Part shown: in pieces, positions 8,344-17,604 of the stretch
Position numbering within the stretch: the stretch's first letter is position 1
Layout: every line of letters begins with the position of its first letter
Assembly (NCBI GenBank): GCA_025808555.1
Contig: CP075526.1
Coordinates: 760,712-824,711 of the forward strand
From: Anaerolineales bacterium
Lineage (GTDB): Bacteria; Chloroflexota; Anaerolineae; Anaerolineales; UBA11579
Reading direction: 5' to 3'
DNA length: 64,000 bases
Notes under the pieces: model-generated
Seen by the model: the letters and a program-made list of their open reading frames with translations, nothing else
The model's database searches: none
What the model was told of the DNA's origin: nothing
Position numbers and translations under genes: made by a program

Positions 8344-11202
8344 ATGACGCGCTCCCTGCACACCGCAATCCGCTACCGCCTGGTCCTGGCCGCGCTGCTG
8401 CTGGCCCTGCTCTGGCAGGCCCTGCCCGCCCCGTCTCCGGCGTACGCCGCCTACGCGGCGCCGCTGGCGCAAAGCGACCCGGCCGCCCGGGCTGCCGCCC
8501 TGCTGCAGCGCCTCTCGCCCGAAGAACGGGTGGGGCAGCTCTTCATGGTCACCTTCAGCGGCGCCACCGCGGCCCCCGAAAGCCAGATCTACGATCTGAT
8601 CAATAACTATCACATCGGCGGCGTGGTGCTACGCCGCGATATGGACAATTTCATGGCTCGCCCGGACACGCTCACCGGCGCCCACACGCTCATCAGCCAG
8701 CTGCAAACGGCTGAGCAGCACGCTTCGCTTGCCAGCCGGCGAGATCTCACCAGCCAGGAAGAATACACCCCGGTCTACATTCCATTACTGGTCGCCCTCT
8801 CGCAGGAGGGTGATGGTTACCCTAACGACCAGCTGTTGGATGTGCTTAGCCCGCAGCCCAACGCCATGATGCTGGGCGCCACCTGGCGCACCAGCCTGGC
8901 CCAGCAGGCCGGCGCCCTGCTGGGCAGCGAGCTCTCGGCCCTCGGCGTCAATATGCTGCTTGGTCCCTCGCTGGATGTTATCGAAACGCCGCGGCCTGAC
9001 TCCACTGGAGACTTGGGCGTGCGCAGCTTTGGCGGCGACCCGTACTGGGTCGGCCAGATGGGCCAGGCCTTTATCGCCGGTGTGCATTCCGGCAGCCAGA
9101 ACCGTGTTGCCGTTGTGGCCAAGCACCTGCCCGGATTTGGCGATTCTGACCGCCCGCTGGAAGAGGAAGTCCCCACCATCCGCAAATCACTGACACAACT
9201 CACCCAAGTGGAGTTGCCGCCTTTCTTCTCTGTTACCGGCAACGCCGCCTCTGCAGATGGCGTAGCGGATGGCATGCTGCTGGCCCACATTCGCTACCAG
9301 GGCTTCCAGGGCAACATCCGCACCACCACTCGCCCGCTCAGCTTCGACCCACAAGCCTTCAATGATCTGATGGCCCTGCCCGCCTTTGCCAGCTGGCGTC
9401 AGGATGGCGGCCTGATCATCAGTGACAGCCTGGGCACCCGCGCCGTGCGGCGCAGCTATGACGCCAGTGAGCTGAACTTCAACGGCACGCTGGTGGCGCG
9501 CGATGCCTTCCTGGCCGGCAATGATCTGCTCTACCTGGGCAACTTCATCTCCACCGGGGATGCCAATAGCTACACGACTGTCATCAACACCATGCAGTTC
9601 TTCGCACAGAAGTATCGCGAAGACCTGGCCTTCGCCGAGCGCGTGGATGAATCCGTACTGCGCATCCTCACCCTCAAGTACCAGCTCTACCCCGCCTTCT
9701 CCGCCGCCCAGGTGATCACTGACCCTGCCGGCTTGGAAGCCATTGGCACCAATCGTGACTTTATCTTTGAGGTCGGCCGCCGCGCCGCTACCTTGTTCAG
9801 CCCCACCACCTCTGGCCTGGCCGACGCCCTGCCCGAACCGCCCGGCCGCTTTGAACAGATCGTCTTCATTACCGATAGCTATACCTCGCAGCAGTGTAGC
9901 CAGTGCCCTCCACGGGCGGAGGTTTCCGTCAACTCCTTTGCCCAGGCCGTGGTGAGCCTATACGGACAGGTTGGCGGCAACCAGATCTCAGCCGCCAACC
10001 TGGCGTCGTTCTCCTTCACGCAGCTCACCCGCACGCTGGACGGCAACATTGAAGGCGAGGACCCCCTGCTGGGCAATCTGGCCCGCGCTGAATGGGTCGT
10101 GTTCGGCGTCACGCAGAACGACCCGGCCCGCCCCGATTCACAGGCTCTGCTGCGCCTGCTCTCCGAGCGCATGGACCTGTTGCAGAACAAGCGCGTGGTG
10201 GTCTTTGCACTCAATGCGCCCTATTACCTGGACGCCACCGATGTGACCAAGGTCAGCGTGTATTACGGCTTGTATGGCGAGAATCCTGAGCTGGCCGAAG
10301 TGGCCGCTCGCCTGCTGTTCAAAGAGATCGAAGCGCGCGGCGCATCCCCAGTGAGCGTCGAAGGTGTGGCCTACAGCCTCAGCGCCGCCCTGGCGCCCAA
10401 CCCCGGGCGCGAGATCCCGCTGCTGGTCACCCGAATCCTGCCCGCCGCCACCGCCACGCCGCAGGCCACCAGCGAGTCCGAAGCCACAGCCGAGCCGCCC
10501 ACTTTCCAGGCGGGCGATCTGCTCACTCTGCAGGCCGGCCCGATCCTCGACCACAACGGCAACCCCGTGCCAGACAACACGCCGGTCAACTTTTCCATCA
10601 GTCTGATCACGGAGCAAAGCACTCTGCAGCGCCAGATCACTGCGCAGACCCATCTGGGCATCGCAACTGCCAACTATTCGATCGAAGACGAGGGCACACT
10701 GGTGCTCACCGCCTCCAGCGGTGAGCCACCCGCGCTTGCCCTCGGCCAGCAGTTCAACGTGGCCGGCATCAACCCCGAAGGCCTTGCGCTGCAAGCCACG
10801 CAGACCGCCCAATCCATCCTGGCCACCCAGGCGGCCCTGACGCCGCTGGTCACCCAGCAGCCCGGCGGCGCCGAAAGCACCATTCGCCGCACTGACCTGG
10901 TGGATTGGTTCCTGTGGGTGCTGATCTCCGCCGTGGCCGCCCTGTTCGCATACCAAAGCGGCGCCAACCTGCACCAGGTGCGCTGGGGCGTGCGCTGGGC
11001 GCTCACCACCCTTATTGGCGGCCTGTTGGTAGGTTGCTACCTCTCGCTGGATCTGCCAGCCAGCCGTATGATCCTGGAATTTGGCGGTAAGTGGGGTTTG
11101 GTGATCTCAGTGCTGGCCGGCGCATTGGCCGGCGCACTGGCGGGCTGGTTGTGGTGGCAGTGGACCCGCCGCAAACCGGCTAGTGCCCGATCGTCGCAAT
11201 AA
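8344..11202 (+). CDS. Membrane-anchored glycoside hydrolase family 3 protein (beta-N-acetylhexosaminidase-like)
   Basis: 952 residues. A signal peptide covers about 1-36. The GH3 TIM-barrel follows with the NagZ-type motif AKHLPGFGDSD near residue 258, and the likely nucleophile Asp in LIISDSLG near 358. Next come a second GH3 domain, a Pro/Thr/Ala-rich linker, an Ig-like segment (about 720-800) and three C-terminal hydrophobic helices (about 858-945), so the enzyme should sit outside the membrane. NagZ-type enzymes release N-acetylglucosamine from muropeptides; the true substrate here is unproven. The stop overlaps the convergent kinase gene by 23 bp. Confidence 0.85.
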   Translation: MTRSLHTAIRYRLVLAALLLALLWQALPAPSPAYAAYAAPLAQSDPAARAAALLQRLSPEERVGQLFMVTFSGATAAPESQIYDLINNYHIGGVVLRRDMDNFMARPDTLTGAHTLISQLQTAEQHASLASRRDLTSQEEYTPVYIPLLVALSQEGDGYPNDQLLDVLSPQPNAMMLGATWRTSLAQQAGALLGSELSALGVNMLLGPSLDVIETPRPDSTGDLGVRSFGGDPYWVGQMGQAFIAGVHSGSQNRVAVVAKHLPGFGDSDRPLEEEVPTIRKSLTQLTQVELPPFFSVTGNAASADGVADGMLLAHIRYQGFQGNIRTTTRPLSFDPQAFNDLMALPAFASWRQDGGLIISDSLGTRAVRRSYDASELNFNGTLVARDAFLAGNDLLYLGNFISTGDANSYTTVINTMQFFAQKYREDLAFAERVDESVLRILTLKYQLYPAFSAAQVITDPAGLEAIGTNRDFIFEVGRRAATLFSPTTSGLADALPEPPGRFEQIVFITDSYTSQQCSQCPPRAEVSVNSFAQAVVSLYGQVGGNQISAANLASFSFTQLTRTLDGNIEGEDPLLGNLARAEWVVFGVTQNDPARPDSQALLRLLSERMDLLQNKRVVVFALNAPYYLDATDVTKVSVYYGLYGENPELAEVAARLLFKEIEARGASPVSVEGVAYSLSAALAPNPGREIPLLVTRILPAATATPQATSESEATAEPPTFQAGDLLTLQAGPILDHNGNPVPDNTPVNFSISLITEQSTLQRQITAQTHLGIATANYSIEDEGTLVLTASSGEPPALALGQQFNVAGINPEGLALQATQTAQSILATQAALTPLVTQQPGGAESTIRRTDLVDWFLWVLISAVAALFAYQSGANLHQVRWGVRWALTTLIGGLLVGCYLSLDLPASRMILEFGGKWGLVISVLAGALAGALAGWLWWQWTRRKPASARSSQ

Positions 11203-12163
11203 AGCCCAGCAGCAACAGCAAGCCTGCAAACCACACCAGCGAGCGCTCGGTGCCGCGCGCCAGAATGTCGGCCCAGGTAGGGGCTGGCACGCGCCCCGAG
11301 GCACGTCCGGCGGGCTCCAGCTTGCCAAACAAGGCTTCCTGGAATTGGGCAATGCTCTGCGGGCGCTCTTCAGGGTGCAGACTCAGCGCCCAGGTGACCG
11401 CCCGCTCAGTGCGTGGGCTGATCTCCGGGTTGAGCGAGCGCAGGCTGGGCATCTGCTCCGGATGTAAAAAGCGCTCGCGGGCTTCCACCGGCGGCGTATT
11501 GCTCAGCAGGTGATACAGCGTGGCGCCCAGTGCATACACATCGCTGCGCACATCCGTGTGGCCCGTGTCGCCGCCATACTGCTCCAGCGGCGTGTACAGC
11601 GCCGTACCGCGCCCCTGCACGATCGTCACCGTATCCTCCTGCGCCGCCAGGATCTTCACCAGGCCAAAGTCCACCAGTTTGACCACGCCGTTCGGCGTCA
11701 GCTTCAAGTTGCTGGGTTTCACATCCCGGTGCAGGATCGGCGGCTCCTGGCTGTGCAGGTAACTTAACCCTTCGGCAATCTGGCTGGCCCAGGCCAGCAC
11801 TTCCACCTCGGGCAAAAACTCGTCGCGTTGCTTGGCTTCCATCATCAGTGCCCGCAGGTCGCCGCCGGGCACATAGTCCATCACCAGGTAATCGCTCTGG
11901 CCCTCAGAAAAGAAGTCAGACACCTTGGGCAGGTTGGGATGGTCCATGCGCGCCAGCACAGTCGCCTCGCGCAGGAACTGCGTGCGGGTTTGCTCCAGCG
12001 TCTCATCAGACAGCGAAGGGTCCAGGCGCACTTCTTTGACCGCGCACAGGCGGCCTTCCAGGCGCAGATCTTCAGCCAGGTAGATGCTGCCCATGCCCCC
12101 GCGGCTGATGAACTCTTTGATCTGGTAGCGCTCGCGTAAAATTTCGCCTGTTTCCAAAGGCAT
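11180..12163 (-). CDS. Ser/Thr protein kinase (PknB-type) with C-terminal membrane anchor
   Basis: 327 residues from the ATG at 12163; an in-frame reading to 12259 is less likely because the kinase domain begins here. All Hanks motifs are seen: glycine loop GGMGSIY near residue 20, Lys in CAVKEV, HRDVKPSN, DFGLVK and the PLEQY activation-loop end. The C-terminus is a single membrane helix (about 303-325) with almost no extracellular part, so it has no sensor domain. It is divergent from an FHA-domain regulator, the expected reader of phosphothreonine, which suggests a kinase-effector pair. Confidence 0.92.
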   Translation of the reverse strand: MPLETGEILRERYQIKEFISRGGMGSIYLAEDLRLEGRLCAVKEVRLDPSLSDETLEQTRTQFLREATVLARMDHPNLPKVSDFFSEGQSDYLVMDYVPGGDLRALMMEAKQRDEFLPEVEVLAWASQIAEGLSYLHSQEPPILHRDVKPSNLKLTPNGVVKLVDFGLVKILAAQEDTVTIVQGRGTALYTPLEQYGGDTGHTDVRSDVYALGATLYHLLSNTPPVEARERFLHPEQMPSLRSLNPEISPRTERAVTWALSLHPEERPQSIAQFQEALFGKLEPAGRASGRVPAPTWADILARGTERSLVWFAGLLLLLGFIATIGH

Positions 12164-12261
12164 TCGTCTGTTCTTCTCCAAAAATACGGTCAGGTTACCG
12201 GCCCGGAAGTGCTGGCGCAAGGGCGGATAGCCGAATTTGGTATTATACCTACGGAGCATTA

Positions 12262-12957
12262 ATGCCCCCCAGCGCTGAAACTCACCCCGTATTGATCGCT
12301 CAAAGCGGCCCGCTGAACGGCGAACGCTGGCCAGTGCGCAACCAGCTCACCATCGGCCGCGGTGATGATTGCGACATCATCATCCCAGACCGCAAGATCT
12401 CCCGCCACCACGCCCGCCTTACCCTGGCGCCGGATGGCATCCTCCTCGAAGACCTCGACAGCAAGAACGGCACGCACCACAACGGCAAGCCGCTCAAGGG
12501 CAGCGTGCAGCTGGGCGATGGCGACCTGATCCAGATCGCCCTGGCCCAGAAGTTCACCTTCCTCAGCTCAGACGCCACCGTGCCGCTGGATTTTGACCTC
12601 CCCGCCGAGGTACCCGAGGGCCGCCGCCGCCTGCACATGGACAAGCGCTCGCGCCGTGTGTGGGCCAGCGATGTGGAAGTGCTGCCGCCGCTCTCCGTGG
12701 CCCAGTTCAGCATGCTGGAGATGCTCTACCTGCGCGATGGCCTGGTGGTGACCCGCGATGAGCTGGTCAAGCATGTCTGGCAGGAGGAAGAGGCCCTCAG
12801 TATCTCTGACCAGGCGCTGGATGCGCTCATCCGCCGCCTGCGTGAGCGCCTGGCCAAAGCCGACCCCGATCACGAATACGTCATCACCGTCCGCGGCCAC
12901 GGCCTGCGGCTTGACAATCCCGTAACCCCAGACGAAGAACAAAAAGACCCGCAATAG
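12262..12957 (+). CDS. FHA domain / OmpR-type winged-helix transcriptional regulator
   Basis: 231 residues. The N-terminal FHA domain (about 20-95) has the phosphothreonine-binding signature IGRGDDCDI, SRHHA and DSKNGTHHNG. The C-terminal winged helix (about 140-225) resembles the OmpR/PhoB DNA-binding domain, with the recognition region DALIRRLRERL and the wing ITVRGHGLRL. There is no receiver domain. The order is reversed relative to mycobacterial EmbR (HTH-BTAD-FHA), which the kinase PknH phosphorylates. The adjacent Ser/Thr kinase is the likely partner; target genes are unknown. ACGGAG precedes the ATG. Confidence 0.88.
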   Translation: MPPSAETHPVLIAQSGPLNGERWPVRNQLTIGRGDDCDIIIPDRKISRHHARLTLAPDGILLEDLDSKNGTHHNGKPLKGSVQLGDGDLIQIALAQKFTFLSSDATVPLDFDLPAEVPEGRRRLHMDKRSRRVWASDVEVLPPLSVAQFSMLEMLYLRDGLVVTRDELVKHVWQEEEALSISDQALDALIRRLRERLAKADPDHEYVITVRGHGLRLDNPVTPDEEQKDPQ

Positions 12958-12970
12958 CGGGTCTTTTTCT
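12941..12970 (+). terminator. Terminator overlapping the stop codon of the FHA regulator
   Basis: 12-bp stem AAAAAGACCCGC / GCGGGTCTTTTT with a 4-nt loop. The TAG stop codon (12955-12957) spans the loop and the right arm, so the terminator is built into the last codons. Confidence 0.8.
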
Positions 12971-13000
12971 GTGCATCCCGAGCGCAGCGAGGGACCCTCC
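12971..13000. repeat. Dispersed intergenic repeat, GTGCATCCCGAG type
   Basis: GTGCATCCCGAGCGCAGCGA followed by GGGACCCTCC. A nearly identical copy is at 24061-24090 and degenerate or inverted copies lie in 31.6-31.9 kb. The stretch 13001-13089 holds no gene; it contains AT-richer sequence with repeated TCTGTG-like words. Confidence 0.75.
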
Positions 13001-13089
13001 GTAGCGCTCAGAAATAAGACAGACTTCTGTATCTTCTGTGTTTTTATCTGCGAGCGTTAGCGAACCCAACGCTCATCTGCGGCGATTCT

Positions 13090-14439
13090 TTACTCCCCCT
13101 GCATCCCCTTCTGCATCGAAGCCTTCAACGCCGCCCGGTACGCCTGGCGCACCTTCTCGGCCAGTTCCTTGTCCGGGCTCTCCTGCATCTGCACCATCAT
13201 CGCCGACAGGCTCTCCAGGAACTCGGGCGAGATCGACTCGCGGTTCTCCTCCGCCACCTTAGCCCGCGCTGCATCATCCGGCGCCTCGATCAGTTCCTCC
13301 AGCAGGGCCGGGTTGTAGCCCGGGTTGATCAGCTGCTGGATCAGCATCGCCAGCCGCTGCAACTTCTGTAAGCGCTCGCCGTCCTTCTTCTCGGCCGCGT
13401 CCTGCAGGCTCTGGTTGATCACCTGCACAAACAGCTCATCCAAAATGGCTGGGTTCTGCTGCAGCAGCTCGATCGGGTTCTCGGCGGCCAGCATCGCTTC
13501 CAGGTTGCGCTGGGCCGCGGCCACCCGCACCTGCATCTGCTCGTCGATCTGGCGGGTCATCTCCAACAGCTTCTCGCGCAGGCTGCTCAGCTTGGCCTTC
13601 TCATCCTCGCCGGCCTTGTCAATCTGCTCGCTCAATTGCTGGAAGAACACATAGTCCAGCCCCGGGCGGGCCATGCTCACCATCGCGCTCAGGCGTGCGT
13701 CGCTTTCGGCGGCGGCCAGCAGCAGCTCCAGCAACTTCTCGCGGGTCAGCTCGGCGCCCACGCCTTCCAGCGCGGCCCGCGCCGCCTCGATCTCATCGGC
13801 CTGTTGCTTGATCTGCTTGCCCAGCTCGGTGTTCTCGAGCAGCGCTTCCTGGATCTTGCCCAGGCGCACGGCCGCCTTCTCGTCGCCGGCGCCCAAGCCA
13901 GCCTGCAGCATGCGGCTCAGCAGGGTGAAGAAGTCGTTATCCACCGTCTCTGCATTCTGCTTGACCAGCTCCACCAGGCCATCTTCGGGCGCGGTCAGCA
14001 GGCTTTGCAGCAGCTCCACCCGCTTTTGTTGCGCCTGTAACATTTCCTTGGTGATGCCTTCACCTTCCAATACTTTTTCGATCAGGTTCTGGTAGGTGAA
14101 CATCTGCTGTGGCTTGAACAGATACGCTTTGCGCTCTTCCTGCTTCAAGCTGTTGACCACCCGGTTCATGAACGGGGCGATCTGTTTCTCCTGCTCCATC
14201 ACCGGCGTGTTCAACTCCGGCGGGAAGTAGGTCAGCAACAGTTCTTTGCTGGGGTCGTGATACACCACCGGCACCGGGATCTGGCCCTGGAAGCGGCAGT
14301 TGGGGCACTGGATGACGTTGACCGTGCCGTTCAATAATTTTTGCTTGGCTTGTGGGTCAACCCCCACGTCAAACAGCTGCTCCACTTCAGCGGTGACGGG
14401 CGTGCGGCATTGCGGACAAGCGACTTGTGTTCGTGGCAT
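13090..14439 (-). CDS. CpXC-domain protein with long alpha-helical C-terminus
   Basis: 449 residues. Residues 1-110 form a CpXC domain: two Cys pairs (CPQC near residue 8 and CPNC near 47) that probably bind zinc, then the conserved YHDPSKELLLTYFPPEL. The rest is predicted almost wholly helical and rich in Glu, Gln, Leu and Ala, with several coiled-coil stretches. CpXC domains are common in Chloroflexota and of unknown function. A histidine kinase gene lies upstream on the same strand with a 24-nt gap, so the two may be co-transcribed. Confidence 0.8.
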   Translation of the reverse strand: MPRTQVACPQCRTPVTAEVEQLFDVGVDPQAKQKLLNGTVNVIQCPNCRFQGQIPVPVVYHDPSKELLLTYFPPELNTPVMEQEKQIAPFMNRVVNSLKQEERKAYLFKPQQMFTYQNLIEKVLEGEGITKEMLQAQQKRVELLQSLLTAPEDGLVELVKQNAETVDNDFFTLLSRMLQAGLGAGDEKAAVRLGKIQEALLENTELGKQIKQQADEIEAARAALEGVGAELTREKLLELLLAAAESDARLSAMVSMARPGLDYVFFQQLSEQIDKAGEDEKAKLSSLREKLLEMTRQIDEQMQVRVAAAQRNLEAMLAAENPIELLQQNPAILDELFVQVINQSLQDAAEKKDGERLQKLQRLAMLIQQLINPGYNPALLEELIEAPDDAARAKVAEENRESISPEFLESLSAMMVQMQESPDKELAEKVRQAYRAALKASMQKGMQGE

Positions 14440-14463
14440 CTTCTCTCGTTTGCAGTGAATTTT

Positions 14464-16017
14464 TTAGTGACGCGGCAGTGAAAAACAAATGCACGCGCCG
14501 TCTGTATAGGTCGGGTCCACCCAGATGCTGCCCCCATGTGCTTCCAGGATGGCCCGCGTCAAATATAAACCAAGACCCGCGCCTTTGGTGTTGCGCTGGG
14601 CTTCATCGGCGCGATAAAAGCGGTCAAAGATGTGCGGAATGTCGCCCTGCGCAATACCCGGCCCCTGGTCGCTCACGCACACCACCACATGCTCCGGCCG
14701 CACTTGGCCCCAGATGCGGATCTCGCCACCTTGCGGCGAATACTTGACCGCATTGGACAGCAAGTTCAGCAGCACCTGCCCAATGCGCTGTTCGTCAGCC
14801 AGGATCACCGGATAGTCCGGCGGGAAGTCCAGCACAAACTTGTGCGAAGGCGACTGGGTACGGAAGCGTTCGGCCATGCGTTCCGCCAGCAGCGGCAGCG
14901 AAATGTCGCTGGCGTTGATCGGCAGCACGCCCGCCTCCAGGCGCGAGGCGTCCAGCAGGTTCTCGATCAGCCCGCTCAGGCGGTCGGCTTCTTCTTCGAT
15001 CACTTCCAGGCTGTCCTGCACCACCTTGCCATCCCAGCGCACATCCGGGCGGCGCAGCGTGCCCACATAGCCCTTGATCAGCGCCACCGGCGTCTTGAGC
15101 TCATGGCTGATGACGGAGATGAAGGTAGTCTGCAGCTCCTCCGCCTCGCGGAAGCGGCTCACATCCCGTACCGAGGCGATGATGTTGAGCAGCTGGCCCT
15201 CCTGCGTTTTTAGCGGCGCGTAGGTCACGCCCACCGCCAGCGCGCTGCCATCCGGACGCTGCAGGTCGCCCTCCACGTACAGGGTGGCCGTGGGCGTCAG
15301 CGGCCAGCCGCCGGCTTCCGCCTGCTCCAGCGTGGGGCCGTGCTCCACCTCGCCGAATTGGATCACCTCATTGTGCCTCAGCCCCACCACGTCGCCCGCC
15401 GCCCGGCCCGAGAGGCGCGCGAAGGCCGGGTTGCAGCGCTCGATGGTGTGGTCCGGCCCCAGGATCAGGATGCCGTCTGCGACCGCGTCCAAAATCGCCT
15501 CGGTGCGCCGCCGTTCGCGGTTGGTGCTGGCGTATTGCTGTGCATTCTGCACAGCAATTGCCGCCTGCACCGCAAAGCTCTGCAACAGCACGCGGTCCTC
15601 GCCAGAGAACTGGCCGCGGTAATTGCGGAACACAAAGATCACGCCAAGCACGCGGTTCTGGGCGATCAGCGGCAAGCCCACGCCAGTGAACAGGCCCAGG
15701 CTCACTTCCCGCGCCAGGCGCTGCAGCAGGCGGTTGACCTCGGGCAGCTCAAAGCGGGCCGCATCCTCATGGTCAGGCACGGCCTTCAAGATGGGGTTCA
15801 GATATTGGATCAGCTCGTTGGGAATGCCATACGAGGCGGCCGTGGCCCAGCCGCCCGGTTCGCCACGCAACGCCACCAGCCCGGCCTGGCCGGCCAGCAG
15901 GTCAGCAGCGTGGCGCAAAATGCGCGCCAGCACCTCGTCAAGGTCCAGCTCTTGGGTGATGACCCGCGCGATCTCAAGCAGATAATCACGCTGGCGTACT
16001 CTAAAGTCAGGCAACAT
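14464..16017 (-). CDS. GAF-PAS sensor histidine kinase
   Basis: About 517 residues from the ATG at 16017, which has AAGGA 11 nt before it; a TTG at 16074 is the alternative. A GAF domain (about 10-165) is followed by a PAS domain (about 180-300). The HisKA dimerisation domain has the phosphoacceptor His in SVISHELKTP near residue 302. The HATPase domain shows the N box (LLNLLSNAVKYS), DQGPGI and GAGLGLYL. No membrane segment is seen, so it senses a cytoplasmic signal. No response regulator is adjacent, so it is an orphan within this window. Confidence 0.9.
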   Translation of the reverse strand: MLPDFRVRQRDYLLEIARVITQELDLDEVLARILRHAADLLAGQAGLVALRGEPGGWATAASYGIPNELIQYLNPILKAVPDHEDAARFELPEVNRLLQRLAREVSLGLFTGVGLPLIAQNRVLGVIFVFRNYRGQFSGEDRVLLQSFAVQAAIAVQNAQQYASTNRERRRTEAILDAVADGILILGPDHTIERCNPAFARLSGRAAGDVVGLRHNEVIQFGEVEHGPTLEQAEAGGWPLTPTATLYVEGDLQRPDGSALAVGVTYAPLKTQEGQLLNIIASVRDVSRFREAEELQTTFISVISHELKTPVALIKGYVGTLRRPDVRWDGKVVQDSLEVIEEEADRLSGLIENLLDASRLEAGVLPINASDISLPLLAERMAERFRTQSPSHKFVLDFPPDYPVILADEQRIGQVLLNLLSNAVKYSPQGGEIRIWGQVRPEHVVVCVSDQGPGIAQGDIPHIFDRFYRADEAQRNTKGAGLGLYLTRAILEAHGGSIWVDPTYTDGACICFSLPRH

Positions 16018-16089
16018 AGGCTCGTCCGTCCTTGAAGCTGGCGCGCCGTGGGCGGCCAGCTCCAGGTTGCCCAATCATACGGCGTATGC

Positions 16090-17430
16090 TCAGGCTTTGG
16101 GCAGGCTGGCTTCCAGGATCTCCAGCGCTTTATCAATGATCTCCGCCGGGGTGTCCAGCATGCCGCGGAAGCGTACCGAGCGCGGCCCGCAGCTGAGCGC
16201 GTACACGCCGTGCTCCTTCATGCGCTCCAGTAGGGCGTCACGCGCCGCGCTGTCGGGCGTGTCGAACGCCACCATCATGCCGCGGCCGCGCACATTGTCC
16301 ATAAAGCCATTGGAGTTGGCCGCCACACTGTGAAGGCCGCTTATCAGGCGCTCGCCCATCTTGGCGGTGTGCTCCACCAGCTTCTCTTCCTGCATGATCT
16401 CAATGAAGCGCTGCGAGCGCACCATGTCAGTCAGGTCGCCGCCCCAGGTGGAGTTGATGCGGCTCTCTTCTACGAAGACGTTCTTGTCCACATCATCAAT
16501 CCGGTCGCCGGCAATGAAACCGCACACCTGCGACTTCTTGCCGAACACAATAATGTCCGGCTCAATGCCCATATGTTCCACGGCCCACATCTTGCCCGTG
16601 ATGCCCATGCCGCTCTGCACTTCGTCCATGATCAGCAGGAACTCGTGGTCATCCGCCATGCGGCGCAGTTCCTTGAAGAATTCCGGGCGGAAGTGGTTGT
16701 CGCCGCCCTCGCCCTGGATCGGCTCAATGATCAGCGCGGCAATATCACCCGGGAACTGCTGCAGGGCAAACTCGATCTGCGTGATGGCGATCTGCTCTTC
16801 ACGCTTGACCTCTTCCAGCACCTGGTCGGTCACCGGAAAGCGCAGCTTGGGGTTGAGGATGCGCGGCCACTCGAACTTGGGGAAGTACAGATACTTGCGC
16901 TCGTCGTGCGTATTGGTCATCGAGACCGTATAGCCGGAGCGGCCATGGAAGGCCTGGCGGAAATGAATGACCTTGCTGCCCAGTCCATCAATGCGGTGCA
17001 TACGCCCTTGGGGCGGCTTGCTGATGGTGGCAAAGTTGCGGCGCACCTTCCAGTCGAACGCCACTTTGAGGGCATTCTCTACCGCCAAAGCGCCGCCACC
17101 AACCAGGAACAGCTTCTGCATGCTGGATGGCATCACATACTTGGCAAAGGTCTCGACGAACTCGGCCATATACGTCGTGAAAAAGTCAGACGAAGACGGT
17201 TTGGTGATCGCGACGCTCAGCATCTTCTCAATGAAGGCCGATTCGTGCATTTTGGGGTGGTTATGGCTTACGGGAGCGCTGGCAAAGTAGGTGAAGAAGT
17301 CGATATATTCTTTGCCAGTGATGGCGTCACGCAAATACGGGCCGTGCGAACCCTCAATATCAACGACGATCGGCTCACTGCCTGCCGGCAGATGCTTGGC
17401 AATAATTGCGTGGACGTCAGACGGTTTCAT
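16090..17430 (-). CDS. lat: L-lysine 6-transaminase
   Basis: 446 residues, class III PLP-dependent aminotransferase. The PLP lysine lies in FGKKSQVCG near residue 297, which matches the lysine 6-aminotransferase signature rather than ornithine or GABA aminotransferases. MDEVQSGMG and the substrate-region sequences also fit. It moves the epsilon-amino group of lysine to 2-oxoglutarate, giving the semialdehyde that cyclises to piperideine-6-carboxylate, the first step of a lysine degradation or alpha-aminoadipate route. No next-step dehydrogenase is in the window. An AAAGGA site precedes the ATG. Confidence 0.93.
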   Translation of the reverse strand: MKPSDVHAIIAKHLPAGSEPIVVDIEGSHGPYLRDAITGKEYIDFFTYFASAPVSHNHPKMHESAFIEKMLSVAITKPSSSDFFTTYMAEFVETFAKYVMPSSMQKLFLVGGGALAVENALKVAFDWKVRRNFATISKPPQGRMHRIDGLGSKVIHFRQAFHGRSGYTVSMTNTHDERKYLYFPKFEWPRILNPKLRFPVTDQVLEEVKREEQIAITQIEFALQQFPGDIAALIIEPIQGEGGDNHFRPEFFKELRRMADDHEFLLIMDEVQSGMGITGKMWAVEHMGIEPDIIVFGKKSQVCGFIAGDRIDDVDKNVFVEESRINSTWGGDLTDMVRSQRFIEIMQEEKLVEHTAKMGERLISGLHSVAANSNGFMDNVRGRGMMVAFDTPDSAARDALLERMKEHGVYALSCGPRSVRFRGMLDTPAEIIDKALEILEASLPKA

Positions 17431-17469
17431 TCGTTTCCTTTTACGGGTCTATTCTGAAGTAACGAGCGG

Positions 17470-17475
17470 ATTATA
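17470..17475 (-). promoter_or_regulatory. -10 box of lat
   Basis: TATAAT on the minus strand, 39 nt before the lat ATG. Unlike many neighbours this gene has a conventional leader with a ribosome-binding site. Confidence 0.5.
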
Positions 17476-17512
17476 TCAGCAGCCCCTCAGCGCCCTCCAA
17501 TTACGCCAACGG

Positions 17513-17518
17513 TATAAT
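17513..17518 (+). promoter_or_regulatory. -10 box of the transporter-tgt-uppP operon
   Basis: TATAAT placed 11 nt before the ATG of the 24-codon leader ORF at 17530, and 85 nt before the transporter ATG. Confidence 0.55.
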
Positions 17519-17529
17519 CTTTGCTCCCC

Positions 17530-17604
17530 ATGCTCGTTTCCTTATCCACACGGCCCCGGCCGCCGTTCAACGGCGGCGGCCGCACAAGCGGCCACATCGA
17601 CTGA
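17530..17604 (+). CDS. 24-codon leader ORF before the SLC13 transporter
   Basis: ATG at 17530 opens 24 codons ending in TGA at 17602-17604. The last base of that stop is the first base of the transporter ATG (TGATG). The peptide is Arg/Pro-rich (STRPRPPFNGGGR), and its mRNA contains a GC hairpin GCCGCCG / CGGCGGC at 17561-17579. The transporter has no ribosome-binding site of its own, so it may depend on re-initiation after this ORF. Translation of the leader is inferred, not shown. Confidence 0.45.
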   Translation: MLVSLSTRPRPPFNGGGRTSGHID

